Of a stretch of 64,000 nt of DNA, positions 18,343-27,202 are shown in pieces; within the stretch, counting starts at the first letter, position 1; each line of letters starts with the position of its first letter. Below the pieces are notes generated by a model. It was not told where the DNA came from. It searched no databases and was given only the letters and a program-made list of their open reading frames with translations. This DNA comes from Anaerococcus murdochii (GTDB lineage: Bacteria; Bacillota; Clostridia; Tissierellales; Peptoniphilaceae). A program made the position numbers and the translations under genes. The stretch is taken from positions 1,612,001 through 1,676,000 of the forward strand of contig NZ_JAIPME010000002.1 in NCBI RefSeq assembly GCF_019957155.1. Direction: 5' to 3'.

Positions 18343-20685
18343 ATGAAAATAAGGACATCTGTTCGAAACTTAATTGAATTCGTTATGAGATCTGGCGATA
18401 TAGATAACAGATTTAGGGACAATACCAGGATGATTGAAGGTATTAGGGCCCACCAAAAAATTCAAGCTAAGTACGATAAGACTTATAAAAAAGAATATAA
18501 ACTTAAAAATACTACGACCTATAAGGACGTAGTTTTTGAGGTTGAAGGTAGGGCAGATGGGCTTGGCAAAAAAGATGGAACTTATCTTATAGATGAGATT
18601 AAGTCAACCTCAAGAAGCCTAGAGGATTTAACAGACGATAATAAACTCCATTGGGCCCAGGCTCTTTGTTATGCTTACTTTTATGCTCTTGACAATTCAC
18701 AAGAAAAGATGCTTATTTCCCTAACTTACGTATCGGTTGATGATTATAGGTCTAAGATATTTGAAAAGTCCTTTAGCTTTGATGAACTCAAAGATTTTTA
18801 TTTTAAGCTCCTAGATGAATACATAATATTTTCAAAAATTTTGGCTACTAATAGAGAAAAAAGAGATTTGTCTATAAAAGAATTGGATTTTCCTTACCCA
18901 TCTTACAGGAAAGGCCAGAGGAAGATGGCTGTGGCTGTTTACACTGCAATCTTAGAAGAAAAAAATCTTTTTGTGGACGCGCCGACAGGTATAGGAAAAA
19001 CTATTTCAGCGATTTTCCCAAGTATAAAATCCATGCCTGAATCTTTAACAGACAAGGTATTCTACCTAACAAGCAAAAATACCATAGCAAAAGAAGCCTT
19101 AAAAAGTCTAAATCTTCTTGAGGATAAGAGACTTTTTATAAAAGCCTTACATATTACAAGCAAGGAAAAAATTTGCTTAAATGACGAGGTTTCATGTAAT
19201 CCTGTTGATTGTCCTTATGCCAAGGGCCATTTTGATAGGATAAATGACGCCCTAAAAGATATACTAGAGAATGAAAATATAATAGACTATGATATAATTA
19301 TCGAGTATGCAAAAAAATATATGGTTTGCCCACTGGAATTTGAACTCGATATTAGCCTCTATGCTGATTTTGTAATTTGCGATTATAATTATGTTTTTGA
19401 TCCAAATGTTTTTTTGAAGAGGTTTTTTGAGGAAGTCATAGATTCCTATGTATTTTTGATAGATGAGGCACACAACCTATTAGAAAGAACAAGGGATATG
19501 TATTCCTATTCCTTCAAAGATACTACTTTTACAGGTTTAATCGAACTTTTAGATGAGAAAAAAGATAGAAAGTTAAGAAAAAAATTGGGCCAGATTGTAG
19601 ATGATTTTAATAAATTAGGCCAAATTGCAAAGAAAAATTCCTATTATTTTACAAATGAATATATAGATGTTTTGGATAAGGATTTGATTTCATTGTCAAA
19701 GGTCATGGAGAAATTTTTGGTAGAAAAGACTGACCATGCTATTTACGATCAGGTTCTTGACCTTTATTTTGAAATAAATAAGTATCTAAAAATTTCGGAT
19801 TATTTTACTGAAGGCTTTTATAATGTTATTTCTTATGACCCAGGAAGTTTTGAGAGAAGTTTTGAGATAAAGTGTGTCGATCCTAGAGAAGTGCTTAAAA
19901 ATAAATATAAACTTGCAAGGTCATCGATATTTTTCTCTGCAACCCTTTCGCCAATGGGTTATTTTGTAAAGGCGCTTGCTGGAGAAGATTCCCTAAAACT
20001 AAGACTAGATATGCCTTTTAATCCTAGTCATCTTTTGATTTTTAAAAAATCTATATCAACAAGATATAGAGATAGGAATAGGAATTTGGCCCTGGTTGCA
20101 GAATCAATTAGGGATTTTGTCACAAGTAAAAAAGGTAATTATTTTATATTTTTTCCATCTTATTCTTATTTGGAAGATGTGGCAGAGTATTATAAGGATA
20201 ATTTTGATGAAGAAATTCTTATCCAAGAAAGAATAATGACGGCAGAAGCTAGGGGAGAGTTTTTAAATGAATTTACCTATGATTCGGCGAAAATTGGATT
20301 TTTAGTTCTTGGTGGAATTTTCTCTGAAGGAGTAGACTTAATTGGCGATAGGCTAATTGGATCGATGATTATTTCTGTTGGAATGCCTGGAGTCTCAAAA
20401 GAAAGAGACTTGATTAAGTATCATTTTGACAAAGAAGGCTTCAATGGCTTTGATTATTCCTACACTTATCCAGGCTTAAATAAGGTCTTTCAAGCAGCAG
20501 GAAGAGTTATTAGAGGAGAAGAAGATAGGGGAATAATTTATCTTTTGGATGATAGGTATTCATGGCAAAAATATATGGAGCTTTTTCCTAAGCATTGGAA
20601 AAATCAAGTGATAGCAAATGATAAGAATGATTTTGAAAGAATTATAAATAAATTTTGGAGTATAGATGAAAAAGAGACAGACTAA
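18343..20685 (+). CDS. XPD/DinG-type ATP-dependent DNA helicase with N-terminal nuclease-like domain
   Basis: The 780-residue superfamily 2 helicase has an N-terminal region (about 1-165) with EVEGRADGL and IDEIKSTS, which looks like the D-ExK core of a PD-(D/E)xK domain, then Walker A DAPTGIGKTIS near 210, an iron-sulphur cysteine set (KICLNDEVSCNPVDCPYA and MVCPLEF, about 265-330), the DEAH box LIDEAHNLLE near 370, and C-terminal motif VI QAAGRVIRGEEDRG. The iron-sulphur cluster is typical of 5'-3' helicases that act on damaged DNA. I chose ATG 18343 (GGAG before it); longer frames upstream run antisense into the nitroreductase gene. Confidence 0.87.
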   Translation: MKIRTSVRNLIEFVMRSGDIDNRFRDNTRMIEGIRAHQKIQAKYDKTYKKEYKLKNTTTYKDVVFEVEGRADGLGKKDGTYLIDEIKSTSRSLEDLTDDNKLHWAQALCYAYFYALDNSQEKMLISLTYVSVDDYRSKIFEKSFSFDELKDFYFKLLDEYIIFSKILATNREKRDLSIKELDFPYPSYRKGQRKMAVAVYTAILEEKNLFVDAPTGIGKTISAIFPSIKSMPESLTDKVFYLTSKNTIAKEALKSLNLLEDKRLFIKALHITSKEKICLNDEVSCNPVDCPYAKGHFDRINDALKDILENENIIDYDIIIEYAKKYMVCPLEFELDISLYADFVICDYNYVFDPNVFLKRFFEEVIDSYVFLIDEAHNLLERTRDMYSYSFKDTTFTGLIELLDEKKDRKLRKKLGQIVDDFNKLGQIAKKNSYYFTNEYIDVLDKDLISLSKVMEKFLVEKTDHAIYDQVLDLYFEINKYLKISDYFTEGFYNVISYDPGSFERSFEIKCVDPREVLKNKYKLARSSIFFSATLSPMGYFVKALAGEDSLKLRLDMPFNPSHLLIFKKSISTRYRDRNRNLALVAESIRDFVTSKKGNYFIFFPSYSYLEDVAEYYKDNFDEEILIQERIMTAEARGEFLNEFTYDSAKIGFLVLGGIFSEGVDLIGDRLIGSMIISVGMPGVSKERDLIKYHFDKEGFNGFDYSYTYPGLNKVFQAAGRVIRGEEDRGIIYLLDDRYSWQKYMELFPKHWKNQVIANDKNDFERIINKFWSIDEKETD

Positions 20686-22033
20686 AGATATAAAAATCAC
20701 TCAAATGAAATATCCAAATATTTCAATAGGTTTTGATGAAAATGGAAGGAAAGTAGAATTTAAGGGTGGTCTTTTAGGCCAAACCATAAGAGTAAAAGCT
20801 GGAAAGAAAAACAAGGATAGGATAAAAGGGAAATACATAGAGCTCCTTGAAGGATCAAAGCTAGAAAATGCTAGAGAATATTGCCCACAAGCTGAAATTT
20901 GCGGTGGTTGTGCTTATCAAAAACTTGCTTATGAAACGGAACTTATGCTTAAGCATGGAATGATAAAAGATTTATTTGATGAACATGGAATTGAATATAA
21001 CAATGACATATCAATAAATAGGTCACCTATCACAAAAGGTTTTAGGAATAAGATGGAATATACTTTTGGTGACTCAGTTAAGGGGGGCCCGCTTGTTTTA
21101 GGACTTCATAGAAAGAGAAGATTTTATGAAATAGTAGATTGCAAAAATTGTAATATTGTAGATAGGGATTTTAATACTATTAGGTCAAAGGTCCAGGAAT
21201 ATTTTAGAGAAAAGAACACAGATTTTTATCACAAAATGGCAAAAGAAGGTCTCTTAAGACACCTAGTCATTAGAAAAGCCATGCACACTGACCAAATTAT
21301 GGTAATATTAGTAACCACAAGTGATGACACTTTTGATGAAACAAGATTAAGATTATTCTTGCACATGCTTTTAGATTTAGATCTTGATGGCAAAATTTTC
21401 TCAGTATATCATGTCTTAAATGATTCGGTTGCAGATGCAGTTATTCCTGAAAAGATAAAATTGATTTACGGCAAAGAATATATCACAGAAGAAATGATGG
21501 GTCTTGAATTTAGGATATCCCCATTTTCTTTCTTCCAGCCAAATGTATTTACAGCAGAAAAACTCTACCAAAAAGCCTTTGACCTTGCTGAAATTGACAA
21601 AACTATGGACGTCCTCGACCTATATTCAGGAACAGGTACTATCACCCAGCTAATGGCAAGTGTAGCAAAGAGCGCAACAGGCATAGAGATTGTCGAAGAA
21701 GCAGTAGAAAAAGCAAGAGAAAATGCAAGGATAAATGGTCTGGATAATGTAAATTTCCTCTGTGGCGATGTCTTAGAAGAGATAGAAAAAGTAGGAAACA
21801 AATACGACGTGGTGGTATTAGATCCACCAAGAGCAGGAATAAGTCCTGCATCTTTAGAAAAAATTCTAAATATCGACTGCAAAAAATTTGTCTACATCTC
21901 ATGCAATCCAAAAACACAAATGGAAAATTTAAAAACTTTTATAGATAGGGGATTTGAGATAAAGGACTACGAAATTTACGATCAATTCCCAAATTCAAGA
22001 CATTTAGAGACAATTGCTTTACTTGAGAAATAG
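20666..22033 (+). CDS. 23S rRNA (uracil-5-)-methyltransferase, RlmD/RlmCD type
   Basis: The 455-residue enzyme makes m5U in 23S rRNA from SAM. An N-terminal TRAM/OB domain (about 8-60) is followed by the 4Fe-4S cysteines CPQAEICGGC (about 72-81, the fourth near 150), the SAM motif VLDLYSGTGTIT near 315, LDPPRAGIS near 390, and the catalytic nucleophile in ISCNPKTQ near 412. Gram-positive RlmCD modifies both U747 and U1939; which sites apply here is not visible. It overlaps the helicase gene by 20 bases. Confidence 0.92.
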   Translation: MKKRQTKDIKITQMKYPNISIGFDENGRKVEFKGGLLGQTIRVKAGKKNKDRIKGKYIELLEGSKLENAREYCPQAEICGGCAYQKLAYETELMLKHGMIKDLFDEHGIEYNNDISINRSPITKGFRNKMEYTFGDSVKGGPLVLGLHRKRRFYEIVDCKNCNIVDRDFNTIRSKVQEYFREKNTDFYHKMAKEGLLRHLVIRKAMHTDQIMVILVTTSDDTFDETRLRLFLHMLLDLDLDGKIFSVYHVLNDSVADAVIPEKIKLIYGKEYITEEMMGLEFRISPFSFFQPNVFTAEKLYQKAFDLAEIDKTMDVLDLYSGTGTITQLMASVAKSATGIEIVEEAVEKARENARINGLDNVNFLCGDVLEEIEKVGNKYDVVVLDPPRAGISPASLEKILNIDCKKFVYISCNPKTQMENLKTFIDRGFEIKDYEIYDQFPNSRHLETIALLEK

Positions 22034-22047
22034 AATAATATTTTTAT

Positions 22048-22087
22048 AACTGGCTTATGAGATAAAATTTCTAAGCCAGTTTTTTTG
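22048..22087 (+). terminator. Intrinsic terminator after rRNA methyltransferase
   Basis: AACTGGCTTA pairs with TAAGCCAGTT around a 13-base loop, followed by TTTTTT. Confidence 0.85.
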
Positions 22088-22171
22088 TAAATTTAATAAA
22101 AAATCACGGTATAATGAAAGTAATAATTAGTATCAGAAAAAAACTGTTATTATATGCAAAAGAGGTGGAAA

Positions 22172-23110
22172 ATGAGCCTAACTTATAAAATAGCAGCTGG
22201 CATTGTAAGACTTCTTGGTGTCAAAAAAATGTTTTTAAAAAATAAAGAAGAGATGCTAGAATATGCAAAAGGCGAAAATGCAAAAGTAGTTTTTGAGCTT
22301 GAGAAGGCAAAAAAGAGAGCTATGAGGAGAAATTATTTTCTATTTGATAGGGATGTGATGGGATCTATGCTCATAACTTATCAAAAAAATAAATGTCCGG
22401 CTGATGGAGCTGTTCTTTACCTTTTTGGTGGGGGAATGATTACACAACCGAATAAAATAGATTTTTCTTTAGCCGAAAGGATAATGGAAAAAACTAATAA
22501 AGACGTCTGGTTTTTGTTTTATCCTCTATGTTCAGAAGATGTTAATGTGAGTAAGACCTATGAAGTTTGTTTTGGAACCTATAGGTTAATGACAGAAACT
22601 TACCAAGCTTATAATATAAGTGCATTGGGTTTTTCTTCAGGGGCTTGTCTTTCTCTTGGAATATTTCTTCACAATAATGCTTTGGGAAAACCTCTTCCAA
22701 TGCCTGGCAAAATAATATCAGTCTCTCCAGGAGGAATTCCTGATGCAAGCCAAGATGAAAACAAAGAGATATGGGATAAATTAAAAGAACTAAACCAAAA
22801 AGACATCATGATAGAGCCAACATATTTTAAAATCGCCAGAGAAATCTTGAAGGGAGATGCAGATTTGCCAGAATATATGTTAGATGGAACAAAGGGAGAT
22901 TTCACTGATTTTCCAAAAACTTATTTCTATTATGGTGGCAATGAATGCCTCTTTGCCTTTGCTGAAGAATTTAAAAAAGCAATGGAAAAATATAAAGCCC
23001 CATATGAGATTATTGTTGGTGAGGGCATGTGCCATTGTTATCCTTTAGTGAGGTTTTTTAGAGAAGGAAGAGAAGCTCAAGATGAAATAATAGAATTATT
23101 GAAGTCTTGA
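22172..23110 (+). CDS. Alpha/beta hydrolase (acetyl-esterase/HSL-like)
   Basis: The 312-residue protein has an alpha/beta hydrolase fold of the hormone-sensitive-lipase type. VLYLFGGGMI stands where HGGG forms the oxyanion hole (the histidine is replaced by phenylalanine), GFSSGACLSLG is the nucleophile elbow with the catalytic serine near 156, and the late GMCHCYPLV carries a histidine in the right place. An acidic member is likely in TYFYYGGNECLF. Substrate unknown. I chose ATG 22172, preceded by AGAGGTGG. A TATAAT at 22110-22115 may be its promoter. Confidence 0.78.
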   Translation: MSLTYKIAAGIVRLLGVKKMFLKNKEEMLEYAKGENAKVVFELEKAKKRAMRRNYFLFDRDVMGSMLITYQKNKCPADGAVLYLFGGGMITQPNKIDFSLAERIMEKTNKDVWFLFYPLCSEDVNVSKTYEVCFGTYRLMTETYQAYNISALGFSSGACLSLGIFLHNNALGKPLPMPGKIISVSPGGIPDASQDENKEIWDKLKELNQKDIMIEPTYFKIAREILKGDADLPEYMLDGTKGDFTDFPKTYFYYGGNECLFAFAEEFKKAMEKYKAPYEIIVGEGMCHCYPLVRFFREGREAQDEIIELLKS

Positions 23111-23168
23111 ATTTAAAAGATTTATAAAAATCTAAAGGGAAATCAAAGAGAGAGTGGGAATATAATTT

Positions 23169-23648
23169 ATGATTTTTATTTTCTTATTTATTTTATGCCT
23201 AATATTTTTCGGTTTGTGTTTTTTGGGAACAGGCACCGATGAGAAAAATTTAAAAAACTATATGTCCTACCCCGACGAGGTCCAAGAAAAAATAAAAAAT
23301 ATTGAAGACTACCAGGGGAAATTTAAAGAAACTAGTACAGCTACGACATTTGTTGGAAATTTTATAGTGTTTTCTATCTTTTTTTTGCTAATAGGACTAA
23401 AAGTTCGTAAACCTTGTTTCTTTCAAAACTTTATGGCTCTATTAATTTTAGGAGAAGGTTTGAATATTTTCGACCTTGTTGTTATAGATCTATTGTGGTG
23501 GAGAAATACAAAAAGAATTAGGCTATCAAAAATACCAGAAAAAGCACTGTACCAAAATCCAAAAAAACACATAGAAGTATTTGAAAGAGCTTTTTTTATG
23601 TACTTTCTAATAGCTTTACTAGATGGATATATCCTAACTTTATTCTAA
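23169..23648 (+). CDS. Unknown four-span membrane protein
   Basis: This 159-residue protein is not recognised. It shows four hydrophobic spans (about residues 2-20, 61-79, 86-106 and 138-157), a charged loop after the first (TDEKNLKNYMSYPDE), and LLWWRNTKRIRLSKIPEKA between the third and fourth. It sits between two alpha/beta hydrolase genes, 10 bases before the second, in what looks like a small operon; this hints at lipid or envelope work but no more. Confidence 0.6.
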   Translation: MIFIFLFILCLIFFGLCFLGTGTDEKNLKNYMSYPDEVQEKIKNIEDYQGKFKETSTATTFVGNFIVFSIFFLLIGLKVRKPCFFQNFMALLILGEGLNIFDLVVIDLLWWRNTKRIRLSKIPEKALYQNPKKHIEVFERAFFMYFLIALLDGYILTLF

Positions 23649-23657
23649 GGAAAAATC

Positions 23658-24401
23658 ATGAATTTTATTTGTTATGGAGAAAAATCAAATAAATCAATTT
23701 TATTTATACACGGTCTTGCATCAACTGCAGATTTGTGTTTTAAGCCACTTTTACCTTATCTTACTGATTATTATGTGATTTTTTGTGAACTTGATGGGCA
23801 TTGTGAATCTAAGTTAAATAATTTAGTTTCTATGGAAAAAACAATTAAAGATATTGAAGCATATATAAACAATGAATTAAATGGTGAGCTTTATGGGATT
23901 TGTGGTTTTTCAATGGGAGGCACACTTGCAGTAGACCTAATTTCTAGAGGCAATATTAAGGTCGAAAAAGTTCTACTAGATGCACCGATAACTGTAGAAC
24001 TTGACTTGATGGGTCTTATATATACTTGGGCCTTTATCATAGGAACAAATATGATAAAAAAAGGAATAAAAATTTCTAAGAATTTATTAGATAAGGTCAT
24101 GGGCAAGGATAATACAAGTATTATAGAAATGATGTATCCAAAAATCAGCAATACAACTATTAAAAATGTTTGCAAATATATTTACCATTACAAATTTTCT
24201 AAGAATTTAAAAAAATATTCTAAACCCGTTTTATTTTGGAGGGGTAGCGAAGAGCCAATTCCAGCAAAAAGCCAAAAGAATTTGGAAAAATATTTACCAC
24301 AAATGACAGTAGAAGTATTTAAAGGCTTTGGTCATGGTCAATTTTTGCATGAACGCCCAAAAGAATACGCTGAAAGATTGAAAAAATTCATGGACGATTA
24401 A
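23658..24401 (+). CDS. Alpha/beta hydrolase
   Basis: The 247-residue hydrolase opens with the oxyanion strand ILFIHGLASTAD, carries the nucleophile elbow GFSMGGT (serine near 83), an acid candidate in LFWRGSEEPIPAKSQ, and the catalytic histidine in FKGFGHGQFLHERPKE near 225. The region 120-190 is a cap domain. Carboxylesterase or peptidase-like activity is possible; the substrate cannot be read. It follows the membrane protein by 10 bases. Confidence 0.83.
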   Translation: MNFICYGEKSNKSILFIHGLASTADLCFKPLLPYLTDYYVIFCELDGHCESKLNNLVSMEKTIKDIEAYINNELNGELYGICGFSMGGTLAVDLISRGNIKVEKVLLDAPITVELDLMGLIYTWAFIIGTNMIKKGIKISKNLLDKVMGKDNTSIIEMMYPKISNTTIKNVCKYIYHYKFSKNLKKYSKPVLFWRGSEEPIPAKSQKNLEKYLPQMTVEVFKGFGHGQFLHERPKEYAERLKKFMDD

Positions 24402-24442
24402 AAATTAATTAAAAAATATAGAAAAATAAGGGAGGAGTTAAT

Positions 24443-24880
24443 TTGGAAATTAGGGAAATTTTAAAAGCAGATTTATCTAAATTATCAAAGTTGATGGTAG
24501 AAGTCTATAATGCTCCGCCATGGAATGATAAATGGACAGAAGAAACAGCCTTAGAATCCTTAACTGATACTTTGAATTTTCCAAACTTTACTGGATATCT
24601 TATAGGAGATGGAAATAATATTATAGGAGCAATACTGGGACATTCTAGGAAATATGCCACTGAAACTACCTATTATATTGATGAGTTTTTCATTTCTGAA
24701 AAATATAGGAGATTAGGTTTAGGGGATAAACTGTATAATACAACTATTAATCAATTAAAGAAAAAATCTATAAGTGGGGCATTTTTTACAACTTTGAAAA
24801 ATTCTCCTGCCTATTATTTTTATACAAAAGAAGGAGCCTGGGATCTAGAGGATTCAGCATGTTTCTACCATAAATTTTAG
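24443..24880 (+). CDS. GNAT-family N-acetyltransferase
   Basis: The 145-residue protein has the GNAT fold: a WNDKWTEETALESL helix, IIGAILGHSRK (beta 4), IDEFFISEKYRRLGLGDKL with the acetyl-CoA loop R-R-x-G-L-G, and a C-terminal YFYTKEGAW. The target is unknown; single-domain GNATs near the end of an operon often act on small amines or antibiotics. The start is TTG at 24443, preceded by GGGAGGAG; no ATG is near. Confidence 0.85.
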   Translation: MEIREILKADLSKLSKLMVEVYNAPPWNDKWTEETALESLTDTLNFPNFTGYLIGDGNNIIGAILGHSRKYATETTYYIDEFFISEKYRRLGLGDKLYNTTINQLKKKSISGAFFTTLKNSPAYYFYTKEGAWDLEDSACFYHKF

Positions 24881-24884
24881 TAAG

Positions 24885-24909
24885 ACACCTATAAACAATA
24901 GGTGTTTTT
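24885..24909 (+). terminator. Intrinsic terminator after GNAT gene
   Basis: ACACCTAT pairs with ATAGGTGT around a 5-base loop, followed by TTTTC. Confidence 0.8.
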
Positions 24910-24963
24910 CTTTAAAAATTAATAAGGGTATATTGTAAATACTATTTTAAAACGAGGAAGCAT

Positions 24964-25614
24964 ATGAAAAGAATTTTAATTATAGAAGATAATGAAGATA
25001 TTGGCTTGCAAATGAAAAGATATTTAATAAAAAATGACTATGAAGTTGAACTTGCCAAGTCTTTTTATGAAGCGACATTCAAGATGAATGTTGATATTGA
25101 TGTAGCGCTACTTGATATAAATCTACCAGATAAAGATGGTCAACATCTGATAGAGAAATTAAAAGAAAAGGACATCAGGGTTATTGTAACAACGGTAAAA
25201 AATGAAGAAGATTTTATAATTGCAGCCTTGGATCAGGGGGCGGACGATTACCTAACAAAACCATTTTCACTTGCTATATTAAGGGCGAGGATTGATGCTG
25301 TTTTAAGGACTCTGCCTATATCACAAGATAAAAGTATTTCTTATAAAGATATAAAAATAGATTTAAACGAGTCAAAAGTTTATTTTAAAGGGGAAAATAT
25401 TGAATTAACTCCACTTGAGTATGAAATTTTACTTTTATTTATTAAAAATTCCCACAGAGTTTATACAAGGAGCCAACTTCTTGAAATGTTTTGGGAAGAT
25501 AGGGATAAGTTTGTAAATGATAACACCCTCACATCAACTATTAAAAGAATTAGAGAAAAGCTTGATAGGGAAGTTATATCAACTGTCAGGGGAATTGGTT
25601 ATAGGATGGACTAG
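24964..25614 (+). CDS. OmpR-family response regulator
   Basis: The 216-residue regulator has a receiver domain (1-115; acidic pocket E8/D9, phosphoacceptor Asp51 in LLDINLPD, conserved Lys near 99 in LTKPF) and a winged-helix DNA-binding domain (about 125-215; LTPLEYEILLLF and STIKRIREKL). It sits directly before a histidine kinase and an ABC exporter pair, the layout used for sensing and pumping out bacitracin, lantibiotics or similar envelope toxins. Confidence 0.93.
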   Translation: MKRILIIEDNEDIGLQMKRYLIKNDYEVELAKSFYEATFKMNVDIDVALLDINLPDKDGQHLIEKLKEKDIRVIVTTVKNEEDFIIAALDQGADDYLTKPFSLAILRARIDAVLRTLPISQDKSISYKDIKIDLNESKVYFKGENIELTPLEYEILLLFIKNSHRVYTRSQLLEMFWEDRDKFVNDNTLTSTIKRIREKLDREVISTVRGIGYRMD

Positions 25615-26475
25615 ATGGTATATGTATTTTGGATAATAAGTCTTTTTTCGCTTTATTATTTTTTAGAAAAAAGAAAGAAAAAGAGAATTAATGAGCTTAC
25701 CGATTTAATAGAAAATATGAAAAATCAAGAATTTAAAATACCAATGAAGCAAGATGATTTTTCGATTTTGGAAGATAAAATTTACAAACTTTTTATAGAA
25801 ATAGTAGAAGCCAAGGAAACCACCAGCAAAAATAGTGAAAAGCAAATAGAATACCTAGAAGATATAGCCCATCAAATAAAAACTCCAATTACATCTATGA
25901 TTTTTTCTGTTGAAAATTTGGAAATTGACTACCCAGATAATGATGATATAGGAATCTTAAAAAGGCAAATTCAAAGATTAAATTCTTTGTCAGATATTTT
26001 GCTTAAATTATCAAGCCTTGATGCCAATAAAGATCTTATGAAAAAGGAAGAAATTAATCTTGATGAATTAGTGACTTACGCTTTAGACGCCCTAGATATA
26101 AAAAAATCTACAAGTATAAAAACATCAAATAACTTAAAAGAAAATATTATTTTCGGTGATTTTTATTGGCTAACAGAAGCCCTTATTAATATCTTAAAAA
26201 ATGCAGATAATAGACCTTCTTGCAATATAATCTCTATTTCATCTTTCAAAAATCCACTTTATACATCTTTGATTATTGAGGATAATGGAGGAGGAATTAA
26301 AAAAGATGATATCAAAAAAATTTTTAAACGCTTTTATAAAACTCCAGACTCAAAGGGGTTTGGAATCGGTCTAGCTATGGCGAAGACAATTGTTGAAAAG
26401 AATAACGGAATAATTTCTGTTTCAAATATTGACGAGGGTGCAAGATTTGAAATGAAATTTTATAATGTCACCTAA
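25615..26475 (+). CDS. Sensor histidine kinase with a single short membrane segment
   Basis: The 286-residue kinase begins one base after the regulator's stop. Only one hydrophobic stretch is seen (residues 2-17), so there is no extracellular sensor domain. The H box is EDIAHQIKTPITS with the phosphorylated His86, followed by the N box LINILKNADNR, G1 IEDNGGGI and G2 KGFGIGLAM. Bce-type kinases normally have two spans and take their signal from the ABC permease; this one is even shorter, so it likely depends on the transporter encoded downstream. Confidence 0.9.
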   Translation: MVYVFWIISLFSLYYFLEKRKKKRINELTDLIENMKNQEFKIPMKQDDFSILEDKIYKLFIEIVEAKETTSKNSEKQIEYLEDIAHQIKTPITSMIFSVENLEIDYPDNDDIGILKRQIQRLNSLSDILLKLSSLDANKDLMKKEEINLDELVTYALDALDIKKSTSIKTSNNLKENIIFGDFYWLTEALINILKNADNRPSCNIISISSFKNPLYTSLIIEDNGGGIKKDDIKKIFKRFYKTPDSKGFGIGLAMAKTIVEKNNGIISVSNIDEGARFEMKFYNVT

Positions 26476-26521
26476 AAATCACTTTACTTTTATATACTTA
26501 CCTTAAATTAAGGAGGAAAGT

Positions 26522-27202
26522 ATGGAAATTTTAAAAGTAGAAAACTTAAGAAAAGAATATGGGGAAGGCAATTCCAAGGTAGTGGCCTTAGATGGAGTTG
26601 ACATTACTATTGAAAGAGGAGAATTTGTCGCCATTGTAGGCCCTAGTGGGTCTGGTAAATCTACGCTCTTACATATTATAGGAGGAGTAGATAGTCCAAG
26701 CGGTGGAAAAGTTTACATAGATGGTAATGACATCTCCCAATATTCCTCAAAAGAGTTGGCCCTATTTCGCAGGAGGAAAGTAGGTTTAATCTATCAATTT
26801 TATAATCTAATCCAAAATCTAACAGTAAGGCACAACATAGAATTACCCTTAAAGTTAGATAAGAGAAAAATCCATGAGGATGTCTTACAAGATCTAGTAA
26901 AAAAACTTGGCATAGAAAGTAAACTTGATTCCTTTCCAAGTGAACTATCTGGAGGCCAGCAACAAAGAGTTGCCATAGCAAGGTCTTTAATCTACAAACC
27001 ATCAATAATCTTAGCTGATGAACCAACTGGCAACCTAGATAGGAAAAACTCCAAGGAAATAATAGAAATCTTCAAATATTTTAATAAGACCTTAAAACAA
27101 ACAATTATCCTAATCACCCACGATGAAAAAATTGCCCTAGAAGCAGATCGAATTGTCACTATAGTTGATGGGAAAATTATAGGAGATGAGAAAAATGAAT
27201 AA
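26522..27202 (+). CDS. ABC transporter ATP-binding protein (MacB/BceA type)
   Basis: The 226-residue ATPase has Walker A GPSGSGKST (about 39-47), Q-loop YQFYNLI, signature [13 protein letters not shown] near 140, Walker B IILADEPTG near 162 and the switch histidine in ILITHDEK near 196. It belongs to the subfamily that pairs with FtsX-like permeases. An AAGGAGG site precedes the ATG, and the gene overlaps the permease by eight bases. Confidence 0.93.
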   Translation: MEILKVENLRKEYGEGNSKVVALDGVDITIERGEFVAIVGPSGSGKSTLLHIIGGVDSPSGGKVYIDGNDISQYSSKELALFRRRKVGLIYQFYNLIQNLTVRHNIELPLKLDKRKIHEDVLQDLVKKLGIESKLDSFPSELSGGQQQRVAIARSLIYKPSIILADEPTGNLDRKNSKEIIEIFKYFNKTLKQTIILITHDEKIALEADRIVTIVDGKIIGDEKNE

